Shown: positions 11,470-20,555 of the stretch, one piece after another | How positions within the stretch are numbered: the stretch's first letter is position 1 | Layout: the number at the start of each line of letters is the position of its first letter | Assembly (NCBI GenBank): GCA_037176885.1 | Contig: JAWWNJ010000171.1 | Location: 425,775-489,774, forward strand | Length of the DNA: 64,000 bases | Direction of reading: 5' to 3' | Source: Favolaschia claudopus | Lineage: Eukaryota; Basidiomycota; Agaricomycetes; Agaricales; Mycenaceae | Program-made: the position numbers and the translations under genes | The notes under the pieces: generated by a model | What the model saw: the letters and a program-made list of their open reading frames with translations, nothing else | Databases searched by the model: none | What the model was told of the DNA's origin: nothing

Positions 11470-12425
11470 ACCGCGGTCGATTATCGGTATGGCTGTCGAC
11501 ATCGGCGCGGAGGAGGAAGAGCAACAGGCAGCAGCATACAACGCGCTTATTCGCTCCTTTGCCCATCCCCAACGCACGACCGACCTGCCACCACCACCTC
11601 CAACCCAATTGGCGCTGCCAGACGACGGGAACGTGCGCTTCGAGCGCCTGGGAAGCGTATCGCTGTCATCATTGGCGTAAGTATAAGTGAAGATACCAGT
11701 AAACGCGCAGCGTACCACGATTCGGCCTACGAGATGGCAGATTCGCACTTGACCCCACCGACCCCAACCCCGACGCGGAAGAGCAAGAGGCAGCAGCATA
11801 CAGCGCGCTCGTCCGTTCGCTCGCTTATCCCCGATATAAGATCCCTCAACCCCACCCCGTCTCTGAATCCTCTCCTCTCCTCCCCTCTCGTCTCGCCACA
11901 CCACCTCACCTCCTCTCGCCATACGGCGAACGACCGACGTCCGAAATCGACACTGCAGCCTGACGCCTCCCCACCGACGACAGACGACAGACGACGGCGA
12001 ACGACGAGAACAATACGGGATTCGAGTGCCTGGGGAGGATATCGCTGGCGAGTATTGGTATGCCAATGATGCGCGGCGTCGTAGGATCCGGAATACGATG
12101 GCAGATCGCGCCTGCGCCGCCGACACCGGCACTGCGCCTCCCCGCCGTGACTCATCCCCTCCTCCCGCCGCCGACGAGGACAGACGGCGACGAGAACGCG
12201 CACTTCGAGCGCCTGAGCGAGGGGAGGGCGTATCGCTGTCGATGATTACTATGGCTGGCAATTATGAGTATGTGTAGATACCCCAATGAACGCGCGGCTT
12301 ACTAGGCTGGATTCCAATTCAGATTCGCGCTCGTCAACGCCAACGCCGCCGCTAACGTTGACGAGGAGGCACACGAATAGAAAGAAGCGCACAGCCCGAC
12401 TGCAGCTGCATGAGGAGTTAGTATA
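11470..12425 (+). repeat. Diverged tandem exon-like repeats (three to four units)
   Basis: Blocks near 11490-11730, 11740-12090, 12100-12310 and 12320-12380 share ordered words. These are GCAGATTCGC at unit starts, GAAGAGCAAGAGGCAGCAGCATA, TTCGAGCGCCTG(G/A), then a segment encoding G-V/R-I-S-L/A and a closing AACGCGCGGC. Translated, two units carry QAAAYNALIRSFAHP and EAAAYSALVRSLAYP. The units look like duplicated exons of one gene with stops and frame shifts. I do not recognise the protein. No continuous model can be assembled, so this is listed as a repeat rather than a gene. Confidence 0.45.
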
Positions 12426-13389
12426 GCTCGGGGAAGATCAGGAAGTCGATTACCAATCCCTATCCCAAAATGACACCCCTCCTTGTCCTCCCGTGTCGAA
12501 TCAAAGCCGACTCCATGGCCTCTCCTCACCTCGCCTCGTCACCCCGTTCACGTCCAGCTCGGCGTACTCAGCCTTCATCCCCATCCCACTCACACCTCAC
12601 GGTATCCCCGCCGCCATTCCGTCCCGCCATTAGGGGGACGCAGGAGAAGACACACACCCGCCCTAGCCGCTCCACCGAACGACAACTCCTTCGCCCCATT
12701 CCCCAAGCCCCAAGTGGACTCTCTTCCCCATCCTATCCTCCTCCCCCGCCCCACCACCACAGCCCATCGCGTTCTTCCCCTTCCCTTCCCGCTTTCCTCA
12801 ACCTCCTCCTCCCGGTGTAAGCTTGCTCCGTTCGAGCCTCACTTACCCCGACAACCCTTCCCTTCGCACAACATAACCGTCTCCCCTCTTCCTTGCCCGA
12901 TTTGATCTGGAGAGGATCCTGGCCGCGATGTACGCGGGGTTCGTGGTGCGTATGAAGGCGGCGAGGTAGTGGGGTGAGGTGAGGTGGATGGAGATTCGGG
13001 CTCGAAGCTAGTGGAAGATTGGGTTGGTGGATCGGGCGGGGATTCGTATTGGATGTGGGGAAGGAAAGCGGGCGGGCTTATCACCGTCTCCCGAGGGGAA
13101 GACGCAAATGTGGGGCAGGCGGTGATCGTGGAAGATAAGGCGAATTCGATGCCGGGGATAGACGAGGAGTGACAGAACGAGTTTGCGCGGGGAGGAGGAC
13201 GGCGTCGAGGAAGACGGTGGAGCGGGAGGTTGCGGATGCTGCGCAGAGAGCATGTCGCGCGGCAGAGAGACCCGCTGCTCCTCGTTGTTGTGAGATGGGG
13301 AACAAATGCGATCGTGTGCGTCGGTGCGCAAGGCGGGATATAGACGCTTTCACGGACGGTCGGCTGACGAAGCTTGAACGAAGCGGGTG
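12426..13389. other. C/T-rich low-complexity stretch
   Basis: Strong strand asymmetry (CCTCC-rich) gives long but compositional open frames on both strands. No splice-consistent gene is supportable. Confidence 0.4.
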
Positions 13390-13930
13390 TGGAGAAGCTC
13401 TTGCGGAGCCGCCGTTGTGTGAAAGTTAAGGGAAAGAGGTGGAGGGGCGGTGAAGATGAATGATACGGGGGAGTACAAGGAGGATGGCTAGGATGTAGAG
13501 GACGTAAAGTAGCTTGAGGATAAATCCGAAGTCGGTATTTGGCGGGGAAAAGGAAGAGCAGGGTGCGGGTGACGACCAAAGAGATCAGCCGGAGCGGTAA
13601 AAACTGTCGCAGATAGCGGACGAATTGAGTAAGGAGGTCAAGAGTGAGAGGACAAAGACAGACGCACCTTCAATGAGCTGAGGTACAATAACAGCAAGAG
13701 AAGAATCAAGCCATCCTCAATGGTCGCCGCCGGTGAGCCAGTTTCGTTTGGAAGGCGTCAGAGGGACGATAGGTTTGTACCACGGAGTCAGTCCAACGGA
13801 CGAGGTGAGTGGCCGTCGTCAATCTCTCCCGCTTCATCGTTCTTCAAAGCACGCGGCACCAGCAAGCATCCGGGAGGCTTGTACCACGAAAGCGGGATTC
13901 CATGGTCGTGAATCTTCTCGCCCTCATCGT
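13390..13930 (-). pseudogene. Second degenerate copy of the membrane/coiled-coil protein gene
   Basis: On the minus strand, the acidic block before TGGTACAAACCT, then AACTGGCTCACCGGCGGCGACCA and CAGCTCATTGAAGGTGCG, mirror WYKP, NWITGGDH and QLIEG plus the 5' splice site of the intact gene at 2545-4171. The intron end (CTGCGACAG) and TTTTTACCGCTCCGG follow, then a hydrophobic stretch (LKLLYVLYILAILLVLP). A stop directly after GGDH and several frame breaks make it non-functional. Intron position and order are preserved, so it is a segmental rather than a retroposed copy. Confidence 0.6.
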
Positions 13931-15409
13931 CTTCCAATCGCCAGTAAGCTGCGCGTCAGCAGGAGAGGCTCGACGCTGTCATTTGGCATAGTACCCAGTA
14001 TCTTCAAACGGTGGCTGCAGCTGCGACTGTTCTCGCTGATGACCGGAATCGCTGTCGCTTGCGCTGGTACATACACGTTCTATGGTGACTGGCGTGTTTT
14101 TCAGAAAGTGAGTCTGTGGTGGTTGTTTGGAAGCCGATGCCGACGCCGCCGTCATCTGTGTATCGGCAATCACCGCTCCCTTGGTTTTCACGACCACCAC
14201 CAAACCGCTTCTGTCTGCTTCTGTCCCTGAACAGTGCGTCCCACTCCAACCTCGATGAATCCCTTCCAATCATTCTAACGGTGACTTTAGTTCTTTTCAA
14301 CTCCCTCTTTCAACCAGCACCTCGGTACGCGCATCACAATTAAATCCGAGTCATCCGCATATCATCCGACTCGGTCAACACTCAAAAACTCTGCATCTCG
14401 TATTCCAATTTCCCCTTCGAACAGTTGTGAATCCTGTTAACTCGTACATTCTCTTCTTCCTTTCACGTCTTCCGAACAAAAGGATTCTCGTCGCTCGAAC
14501 CTGGATCCCGCCAACTAGCCGGGATTCACTCAATACGTATTATGCTCTTGAGCTCAGATTCCGATGCATTGGATTTAGACTGCCCGGGCCTACTTGCTAC
14601 CCTGACACCTGTTACTTGCTCCTCCTCCCCATCAGACTCATCCCTTGCCTCAGCCTCAGCTCCTCAAGCGCTTTTCAAAAAAAAAACGACGCGGCTTTTC
14701 ACTAGTCCCTCCGGCATTGTCGCCGCTGCTCGAGACTGTGAGGACATCCGTGCTTACCTATGAGTCGGCATGTTATGTTCCGTCCGCCGCGTTCCAACTT
14801 GAACCCGACTCCGAGTAAACCAGGAAAATTATCCCACAACGGCCCGTCATCATTGAGTCCGTCGACAGCGAAGCTGAGTATCCTGCCTCCACGTTTGTTG
14901 ACTTTTTCTGGCTGAACAAAGTAGTTCGCTCCCTTGAACTTCGCTTGATATACCCTCAAATATTCAAACCGGGCGTACAGCGACTTGTGGAAATGCCACT
15001 GCGACAACTCGTCGTTCGCTAACTATAACGTTTCGCCGGTTCACATACTTACATCGTTGAGTCTTTCAAACCCTTGCTTCGATCGATGTAAATAGAACCT
15101 AACTGATATATCTTTATCTTCAGTCGAACTCAACCCACAATTCGGCACCGAAACAATTGACTTAAACTCGAAGCCCGAATCCCCGTGTGAGTATGTGGAT
15201 ATAAATACCATGGTCCCTCCTCCAGCTTGTCTCGGCAACCTCAAATTTGCCCAACGACATCAATACATATACTTGTCTCCTCACCGTGGTTCGCGGTCCA
15301 TCCGAAGACGGGGCAACTTCGCCGAACTTTTAGGTCTAAGATAAGTAGCTTTATAAAAGGAACGATCCATTTTCGCCTAGTGGCACCCTCTCTTCGCTGG
15401 CCCCCTACC
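13931..15409. other. Upstream region of the P450 gene; possible exon remnants only
   Basis: A short ATG-initiated frame at 14541-14763 and a following open frame to about 15020 look mildly coding (acidic, then a WLNKVVRSLELRL stretch) but do not splice into a recognised protein. TTTATAAAAGG near 15350, about 60 bp before the P450 ATG, is a plausible TATA element. Confidence 0.4.
15349..15360 (+). promoter_or_regulatory. TATA-like element of the P450 gene
   Basis: TTATAAAAGG lies about 55-60 bp upstream of the ATG at 15410, the usual distance for a fungal core promoter. It is assigned from position and sequence only. Confidence 0.45.
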
Positions 15410-16211
15410 ATGGACTCCCTCCTTCGAATTCTCTCTGCATCTGTACCTCTATTCCTCTTTCTCTGCGTATGCATTCACTACTTCCGTCAAAATCAAAAGA
15501 ACGTTGTCGCACTTATCCCCGGCCCGCCCTCTGATTCTTGGATCTTCGGTGAGCTCTAAGTCATTTCCCCCGATAATTAAACCATACTCACCAGAACAAA
15601 AATTCCACATCCACGCAGGCCACATGAAACACCTCCTCCTCCCCGCCAACTACGGCGACTTCGAATACACCTGGCAAAAGGAGTACGGACCGGTGTATCG
15701 CGTCAAGGGATGTTTCGGGGTGAGTCTGAATCCTTTTTTCTCGAGTCCTTCTCAATCTTTCCTCCTTTTAAATCCTCCTTTCTTTTCTTCAAAATCCCAT
15801 GTATCTATCGCTGATCTATTATATTGCTCCTTATCGCTGTACACTTCTAATTTCTTCACAGGAAGACCGCCTAATGCTCTCCGACCCCCTTCCCCTCCAA
15901 CACGTCCTCAACACCAACTTCTTCACCCACGGCCCGGCTCTCGCGCAAGCTATATCTCTCGCATTTGACGATAAAGCCGTCATGGCATCGCATGGTATGT
16001 TCTATTGTCTTCTCATCGCATTATTGTCACGATGTGGGATTATCATTGATACTAGGCTCAAGACACAAACGCCTCCGCGCAGCGTCGCAAGTCGGCTTCA
16101 CCGCATCAGCGGTGCGCGGGTATCAGCCCTTATTTGAGCGTGTTGCGTTTCGAGTACGTGCCTCCTCCATATGGACCATATCGAATATCAAGGAAGCAAG
16201 AAACCAAATTA

Positions 16212-16968
16212 CAGGGAATCCTGAAAATAATGACAATCACGAATAAAAAAAAATTGTGTTTCTGAAAAAGGAAATTTGGGTTCTTTCCTTTCCTTCTCCT
16301 TGTTTTTGAGCTCTCAACTCATGGCAATCCTTCTTCTGACGTCCTGGACAGTGCCTATGGTCATTCTGGAGGTCTTCGAGTTCAATCCGCCCTCACTTGT
16401 GCCTTCCTGTGCTCGCAATTCGATGCATCAACAACAGAGTGATGTGGACTATCTAGTGCCCGTTACATCGAGTTGGCGGGCCTTTCTCGCTACCAAGGAG
16501 AGTATAAGAGAATCCAGAAGACAATACTACCACTGGGGGGCTGAATTGTCTGCAAAGGTGTACTCTCTTCCAGTTCTTATTGCCCTTGTATTGCCTCAGT
16601 CAATGGGACTCGCAATAGCTTCGTTTGAGCGCTGTTTTCAACCCAAGCTTTGGGGAAGAGTGGAGTACCATATTCTCTTACTGTTATATTCCACCTTTTT
16701 CCGGGCAGCTATCTATCTGGTGTTATCTTCCTGTGTAGTCGGTCCAACTAGTGAATGCATTGCTGGCTGAGCTTCCGTTGGTCTTGCCTCGAGTTTGTAC
16801 CACCAAAATACTTAGAATAGCATACTAGAAGCATTCTATGACCTCCTGTAGTGCCTGAAAGCTTCTGTGGTCGGAAAAAGACGAGAAGGAGCGCAGCAAG
16901 CACGAATTTCCTTTTTGGGAAACACAATTTTTTTTATTCGTGATTGTCATTATTTTCAGGATTCCCTG
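16212..16968. mobile_element. Tc1/mariner-type MITE inside P450 intron 4
   Basis: The ends are inverted repeats of about 63 bp, starting CAGGGAATCCTGAAAATAAT. They differ only by an A-tract length change and two or three mismatches. TA is present at both outer edges (16210-16211 and 16969-16970), the target duplication of Tc1/mariner elements. The 757-bp interior has an open frame at 16276-16770 (+), but nothing in it resembles a DDE transposase, so the element is taken as non-autonomous. It sits wholly within the intron 16154-16994, and the splice sites GTACGT and CCCAG survive outside it, so it need not harm the P450. Confidence 0.8.
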
Positions 16969-17522
16969 TAAATCGACTCAAACTTTTTTCCCAGCTTACC
17001 GAACAACTGGAAAAAATCTGTGCTTTGTATCCAGACGGGACACCGACGGATATACTACCCATCATCGCCGAGGCTTCGTTGAACTCGATGAGTCAAGGTA
17101 CTTAGGTTCACCGTTCCCGCACGCATTGAATCATTCCATTTTATTGATTCCACGCATTCTGTCGTCTCAGCACTCCTCAGCTACTCGACGGAAGAACTAG
17201 GCACAGATTTTGTCACGAATAACGCCAAGGTCTTGTACGTCCGGTTCCATCCTTCTGTGCTTTCGACAAGAAATTTCGATCCCGACTTCGTAATTTGAAC
17301 TAGGTCCCTCGCAGCAACCCACTCCCCCACCCAACTCCTCGCCAGCGCCATCACCAGCCGTCTCCCCCCATGGTTTTGGCGCTTCGTAACCCAACTCCCC
17401 GGTGTCCCAAGTTTCGACTTGATTCGCAACGCAAAACTATTTGCGAAGCAAGTTGGATGGAAAGCGATTCGGGAGAAGCTGGCCGCGGCCCGGATGCAAG
17501 AGGGAGTTTCTGAATCGACGGA

Positions 17523-17527
17523 GAGTG
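17523..17527. repeat. Target-site duplication, left copy (GAGTG)
   Basis: GAGTG immediately precedes the left LTR and recurs immediately after the right LTR at 38360-38364. Five-bp duplications are usual for Ty3/Gypsy insertions. Confidence 0.9.
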
Positions 17528-17596
17528 TGTAAGAACTCACTTAGATCTTATGTAGACCACAGAGTAAACCGTCACAATCTATGAGATTTGCAAGTT

Positions 17597-17647
17597 GACG
17601 TAGTGGTACAGTGGTAAGATTAAGAGTTGCCAATATTTGTCTACGTC
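17597..17647 (+). other. tRNA-Gly-like truncated motif inside the LTR
   Basis: A perfect 7-bp inverted pair, GACGTAG and CTACGTC, encloses GTGGTACAGTGGTA, which is close to a eukaryotic tRNA D-arm and A box, and then TTGCCAA, which reads like a glycine anticodon loop. There is no T-arm or B box and the anticodon stem pairs poorly. It is not a functional tRNA gene; it may be a fossil or chance resemblance. The same motif is in all three LTRs. Confidence 0.3.
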
Positions 17648-17666
17648 ATGTATCTTATACCGGGTG

Positions 17667-17693
17667 ATCGCCGAGACATGGCTTCTCGGCGAT
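17667..17693. promoter_or_regulatory. Perfect hairpin in the LTR
   Basis: ATCGCCGAGA and TCTCGGCGAT pair perfectly around a 7-nt loop, near the start of the LTR on the element's strand. It may act in the transcript 5' or 3' end (repeat region, polyadenylation or strand transfer). The role is inferred; the structure is seen. Confidence 0.5.
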
Positions 17694-17707
17694 GCGGCAC
17701 CCTAACA

Positions 17708-17718
17708 CTCTCCCGCTC
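17708..17718 (-). promoter_or_regulatory. Polypurine tract of copy B
   Basis: Read on the minus strand, GAGCGGGAGAG abuts the 3' LTR. This is the expected site of plus-strand priming and it fixes the element's orientation. Confidence 0.65.
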
Positions 17719-17899
17719 AAGACTGATTCCAGTCTTCGGAAGTCACAAACGATAATAAAGTTGCACGTCAAGAAATCATTTCGATTTTTTGCATATAGAC
17801 TGCCTCAGCAAGCATGAGGCGCGGACATCTATAGTTCTACGAGTGTAAATAACTTTGATATGTTCAAGATAAGTAACGAGCAGTTTTAGCAGCGACCGA

Positions 17900-20380
17900 C
17901 TATGGCATGAAAAGGTGAGGTCCATTCGTGAACGTCTGAGATGGTCCCAGCGTCATGTTTTGAATGCCCTGCGTGGCCATACGCGTGTCTGGCGACATCA
18001 TCGAGTCAGCATTAAAGTTGATGAGGTCAGTTTCATGAAACCAACTATTGGCCGGATTTCCCGGAAACGTATTGAAGTTCATTGAACCATTGACCGAGCC
18101 GTACGTAGGAGCGGTCCCAGTGCTCATCATCTGGTTGTAGTTATTATTTTGCGGCATCGTGAAATGAGAGGGCCCCGCTTGGGGCGCCTGCGCCGGAGCG
18201 TGCATCGATGCTGATAACCCTTGAAGCTCCATCGAGCCCGGCGCGCGAATGGAGTTCGACATGCCCTGCGCCGGAAGGCGTGCTACAGCGCGATTGTGTT
18301 GGAACTGCCCCGTAGGGCGTGCTGCAGAGCGATTGGTCTGGAACGATTGTTGAGTAACTTGTGCACCCTTCCATTGATTGCCACGGGTTGGGTGGCGTTG
18401 CCATTGTTTCGCAAATCCTCCGTTTTTACGGATTTCCAGCAGCCACGGATTGTAGCGTTCCAGGAGCCCTCGACTAGGACGTGCTTGTCTTCCGTTCCCG
18501 TTCGTCATGGCTCTTACAATCTTAGAACCGTTTTCTCGGCGCATATCAGGTGTCTCCATCTCGTTCCACTGCCAGAGATCGAATTGGATAACGTTCTCAA
18601 ACTCCAACATCCAGGGCAGGTACGGCGAGCGAGGGCAAACATCTGCCTCTCCAGGGAACAACGACGGCGGCGCTTCGGTTTGTGCATTCGAATAAGTAAG
18701 CACATCCGCAGCATCGCTCATCGTCCAGCCGGGAGGAAGTGGGGCCGTGACATCAAGCGCGAATCGTTGTACGTATTCAAACGCGTCGTCGACTAGTGCG
18801 GGGAACACACCACATTCAGCCATACGACGCACAACGTCGTCCAGCGTGATCGTCGTACTCGCCTGCTCTAGAGGCCATTGACGTATATCCACCGTATCCG
18901 CAATGGCGAGGTTCAGCGCGGTAAGTCGTCGCTGATATATTCCGGGCGTCCCAATCGCGAGGAACAATAGTTTATCCACATGAACCTTATTTTTAAGGTC
19001 GGGATCAGGCCTCATCTGCCGATAATGCACCACCGATAGTGCATAAATCAGGTTAAATCCACGTACGAGCCGCATGTTCAGGGTGTAGCAGTCATCCATG
19101 AACCGGCATCCGCGTTGATCTACCATCTCGCGATACTGGATGTGCGCGGCGAACTTCGCCGGGTTGTACCCAATCTCATCGCGTTTCCACTTCGGTATTC
19201 CGTTCATCGAGCGCAATTCTCGATTCGCCTCCTCACGGTGCGCCACGCTCGTGAGCATGTCGGCGAACCAGTCGGGGCAAACATATTCAGCGGCCGCGAG
19301 TCGCTGTACTGGAGTGCGGCGTTCTTTCGGAATCGCCAGCGAGTACGCCCAAAGTATTTTGTGGCGAAGAGCGTGAACAAAGTGCCGTCCTTGCAGTTGC
19401 ATCGCATGGGTAACGCGCCACGCGTGCTCGTCCGCGGGGTAGTTGCGGTCGTAGTGTCCGCTCGGTAACGTCGCGTAGTTGTTGTTGACAGACCATAGCA
19501 AACAGAATTCGGGGGGCATACGCTCACCTGCGGCCAACTCGATCTTGGACGGGAGTAGCATATCCATTGTAAGTCCAGTCGATCTGACCACAGTTTGCTG
19601 AGTGGGAAGTGCGGGTGTCATGATCGCGTCCACGCCTTCAACGGTCGTAGTAATCAGCTGAGATTCAGCGTTTGGAAAATTTCCCTCCTCACCGTAGGTG
19701 GGCGTTGCTTCGGGACCTAAGGGCACGTCGGTTGACGCGGGAGTCGATGCATACGATGAAGCAGGAGCAGCGCTCCCGTTGCTTCCTCGTTTGCGCTTTC
19801 GCGCTGGCGAGTCGTCCTCTTCATTTCCGTTGAGTTCGTCTTCGAGCTCCTTAATACGATCATCAGCCTCGCGGAGGTCCTCTCGCAAAGCATCTCCTCG
19901 CTTGAGGAGATCATCTCCGCGTTCCACCGCACCATCGTACTTCGCTTTGTACCACTCAACGTTGTTACGCAGCGCGCCATTGATTCCAATAAGCTCCTCG
20001 TGCTTCGTGCGCACCTCTCGCAGCTCAGCACGGTTCTTCTCCTCTTCTTTCCTCGCAACAGTCATTTCGACCGTTAATTCCTGAATGCGCGCCTTCAGCG
20101 CCGTCACCGTCGCTCTAGCCTTCGCGAGCCGCTCATTAGCAGCCTTCAGCGCCTTAGCGCCATCTCCTCCCCCAGTAGCCGTATTACGACTCACTTCTAC
20201 CCCCTCTGGCTGCCCGCGCAACGACTCAATCAACTCATCGCTCACTATTTCGTGCGAGTCCCCAGTGTCGTCATTGTCTTCGACTATTCGATCAAGTTCA
20301 CGTTCGTCTTCACGACGATCGTCGAGCTCCATGGGTTTGGTTCCACCCCGAGAGGGGAGGGATACGGATTGCTCACTCAT
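17900..20380 (-). CDS. Third ORF of the chromovirus (copy B), 826 aa, function unknown
   Basis: This frame is the same as the one at 27980-30460. It starts at an ATG 175 bp after the pol stop. The N-terminus is acidic. A long Glu/Lys/Arg heptad region, predicted coiled coil, runs over about residues 75-190 and is followed by a basic PARKRKRG patch that could be a nuclear signal. A globular middle section rich in aromatic residues comes next, then a Gln/Asn/Met-rich tail. There is no signal peptide, membrane segment, zinc knuckle or protease motif, so it is not an envelope-like protein by sequence. I do not recognise it. Confidence 0.75.
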   Translation of the reverse strand: MSEQSVSLPSRGGTKPMELDDRREDERELDRIVEDNDDTGDSHEIVSDELIESLRGQPEGVEVSRNTATGGGDGAKALKAANERLAKARATVTALKARIQELTVEMTVARKEEEKNRAELREVRTKHEELIGINGALRNNVEWYKAKYDGAVERGDDLLKRGDALREDLREADDRIKELEDELNGNEEDDSPARKRKRGSNGSAAPASSYASTPASTDVPLGPEATPTYGEEGNFPNAESQLITTTVEGVDAIMTPALPTQQTVVRSTGLTMDMLLPSKIELAAGERMPPEFCLLWSVNNNYATLPSGHYDRNYPADEHAWRVTHAMQLQGRHFVHALRHKILWAYSLAIPKERRTPVQRLAAAEYVCPDWFADMLTSVAHREEANRELRSMNGIPKWKRDEIGYNPAKFAAHIQYREMVDQRGCRFMDDCYTLNMRLVRGFNLIYALSVVHYRQMRPDPDLKNKVHVDKLLFLAIGTPGIYQRRLTALNLAIADTVDIRQWPLEQASTTITLDDVVRRMAECGVFPALVDDAFEYVQRFALDVTAPLPPGWTMSDAADVLTYSNAQTEAPPSLFPGEADVCPRSPYLPWMLEFENVIQFDLWQWNEMETPDMRRENGSKIVRAMTNGNGRQARPSRGLLERYNPWLLEIRKNGGFAKQWQRHPTRGNQWKGAQVTQQSFQTNRSAARPTGQFQHNRAVARLPAQGMSNSIRAPGSMELQGLSASMHAPAQAPQAGPSHFTMPQNNNYNQMMSTGTAPTYGSVNGSMNFNTFPGNPANSWFHETDLINFNADSMMSPDTRMATQGIQNMTLGPSQTFTNGPHLFMP

Positions 20381-20555
20381 AGTGAGGGTGGGGAAAGAGA
20401 GAAAATTTGTGGGGACTTAATCGCCTCATCCCTTTAAAAGCGTTTGTAACGCCGTTGACAAGCACAATTTTCGCACGTCAACATTATCGGATCCTTCCGA
20501 TATTCGCCTCCGCGGGCTCAGATTCCTGTGTGTCATTTCAACAGACAAATCCTTT

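Larger units (their letters stand above)
15410..17527 (+). pseudogene. Cytochrome P450, 5' part (exons 1-7a), disrupted by retrotransposon
   Basis: Exons 15410-15548, 15619-15719, 15862-15994, 16056-16153, 16995-17097, 17171-17234 and 17304-17527 join in phase. An N-terminal membrane anchor (residues 8-24) is followed by PGPP at 37-40, the proline hinge of microsomal P450s. Further on come RHKRLR and substrate-region helices. P450s are ER-anchored haem monooxygenases; the substrate of this one cannot be told. The reading frame is clean up to codon 287, where the LTR begins at 17528. It resumes exactly at 38365 after removal of the element and one copy of GAGTG. As it stands the gene would give a protein lacking the haem-binding part, so it is presumably null on this chromosome. 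Confidence 0.85.
17528..17707 (-). repeat. LTR, 3' LTR of copy B
   Basis: 180 bp, TG at one end and CA at the other, matching the LTRs at 27608 and 38180. On the element's strand it contains TATAAGATAC as a possible TATA box. It also contains a perfect 10-bp stem with a 7-nt loop at 17667-17693. Confidence 0.92.

Noticed and set aside
11398..12261. 287-codon minus-strand open frame
   Set aside because: Arg/Ser-rich shadow of the C-rich repeat array; no splice or motif support.
14541..15020. Possible gene upstream of the P450
   Set aside because: Two mildly coding-looking frames but no joining splice sites or recognised domain.
16276..16770. 164-codon open frame inside the MITE as a transposase
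   Set aside because: No DDE/D spacing or helix-turn-helix features seen; hydrophobic and compositional, so the element was called non-autonomous.
17597..17647. Functional tRNA gene in the LTR
   Set aside because: Lacks T-arm, B box and a pairing anticodon stem; only 51 bp between stem ends.
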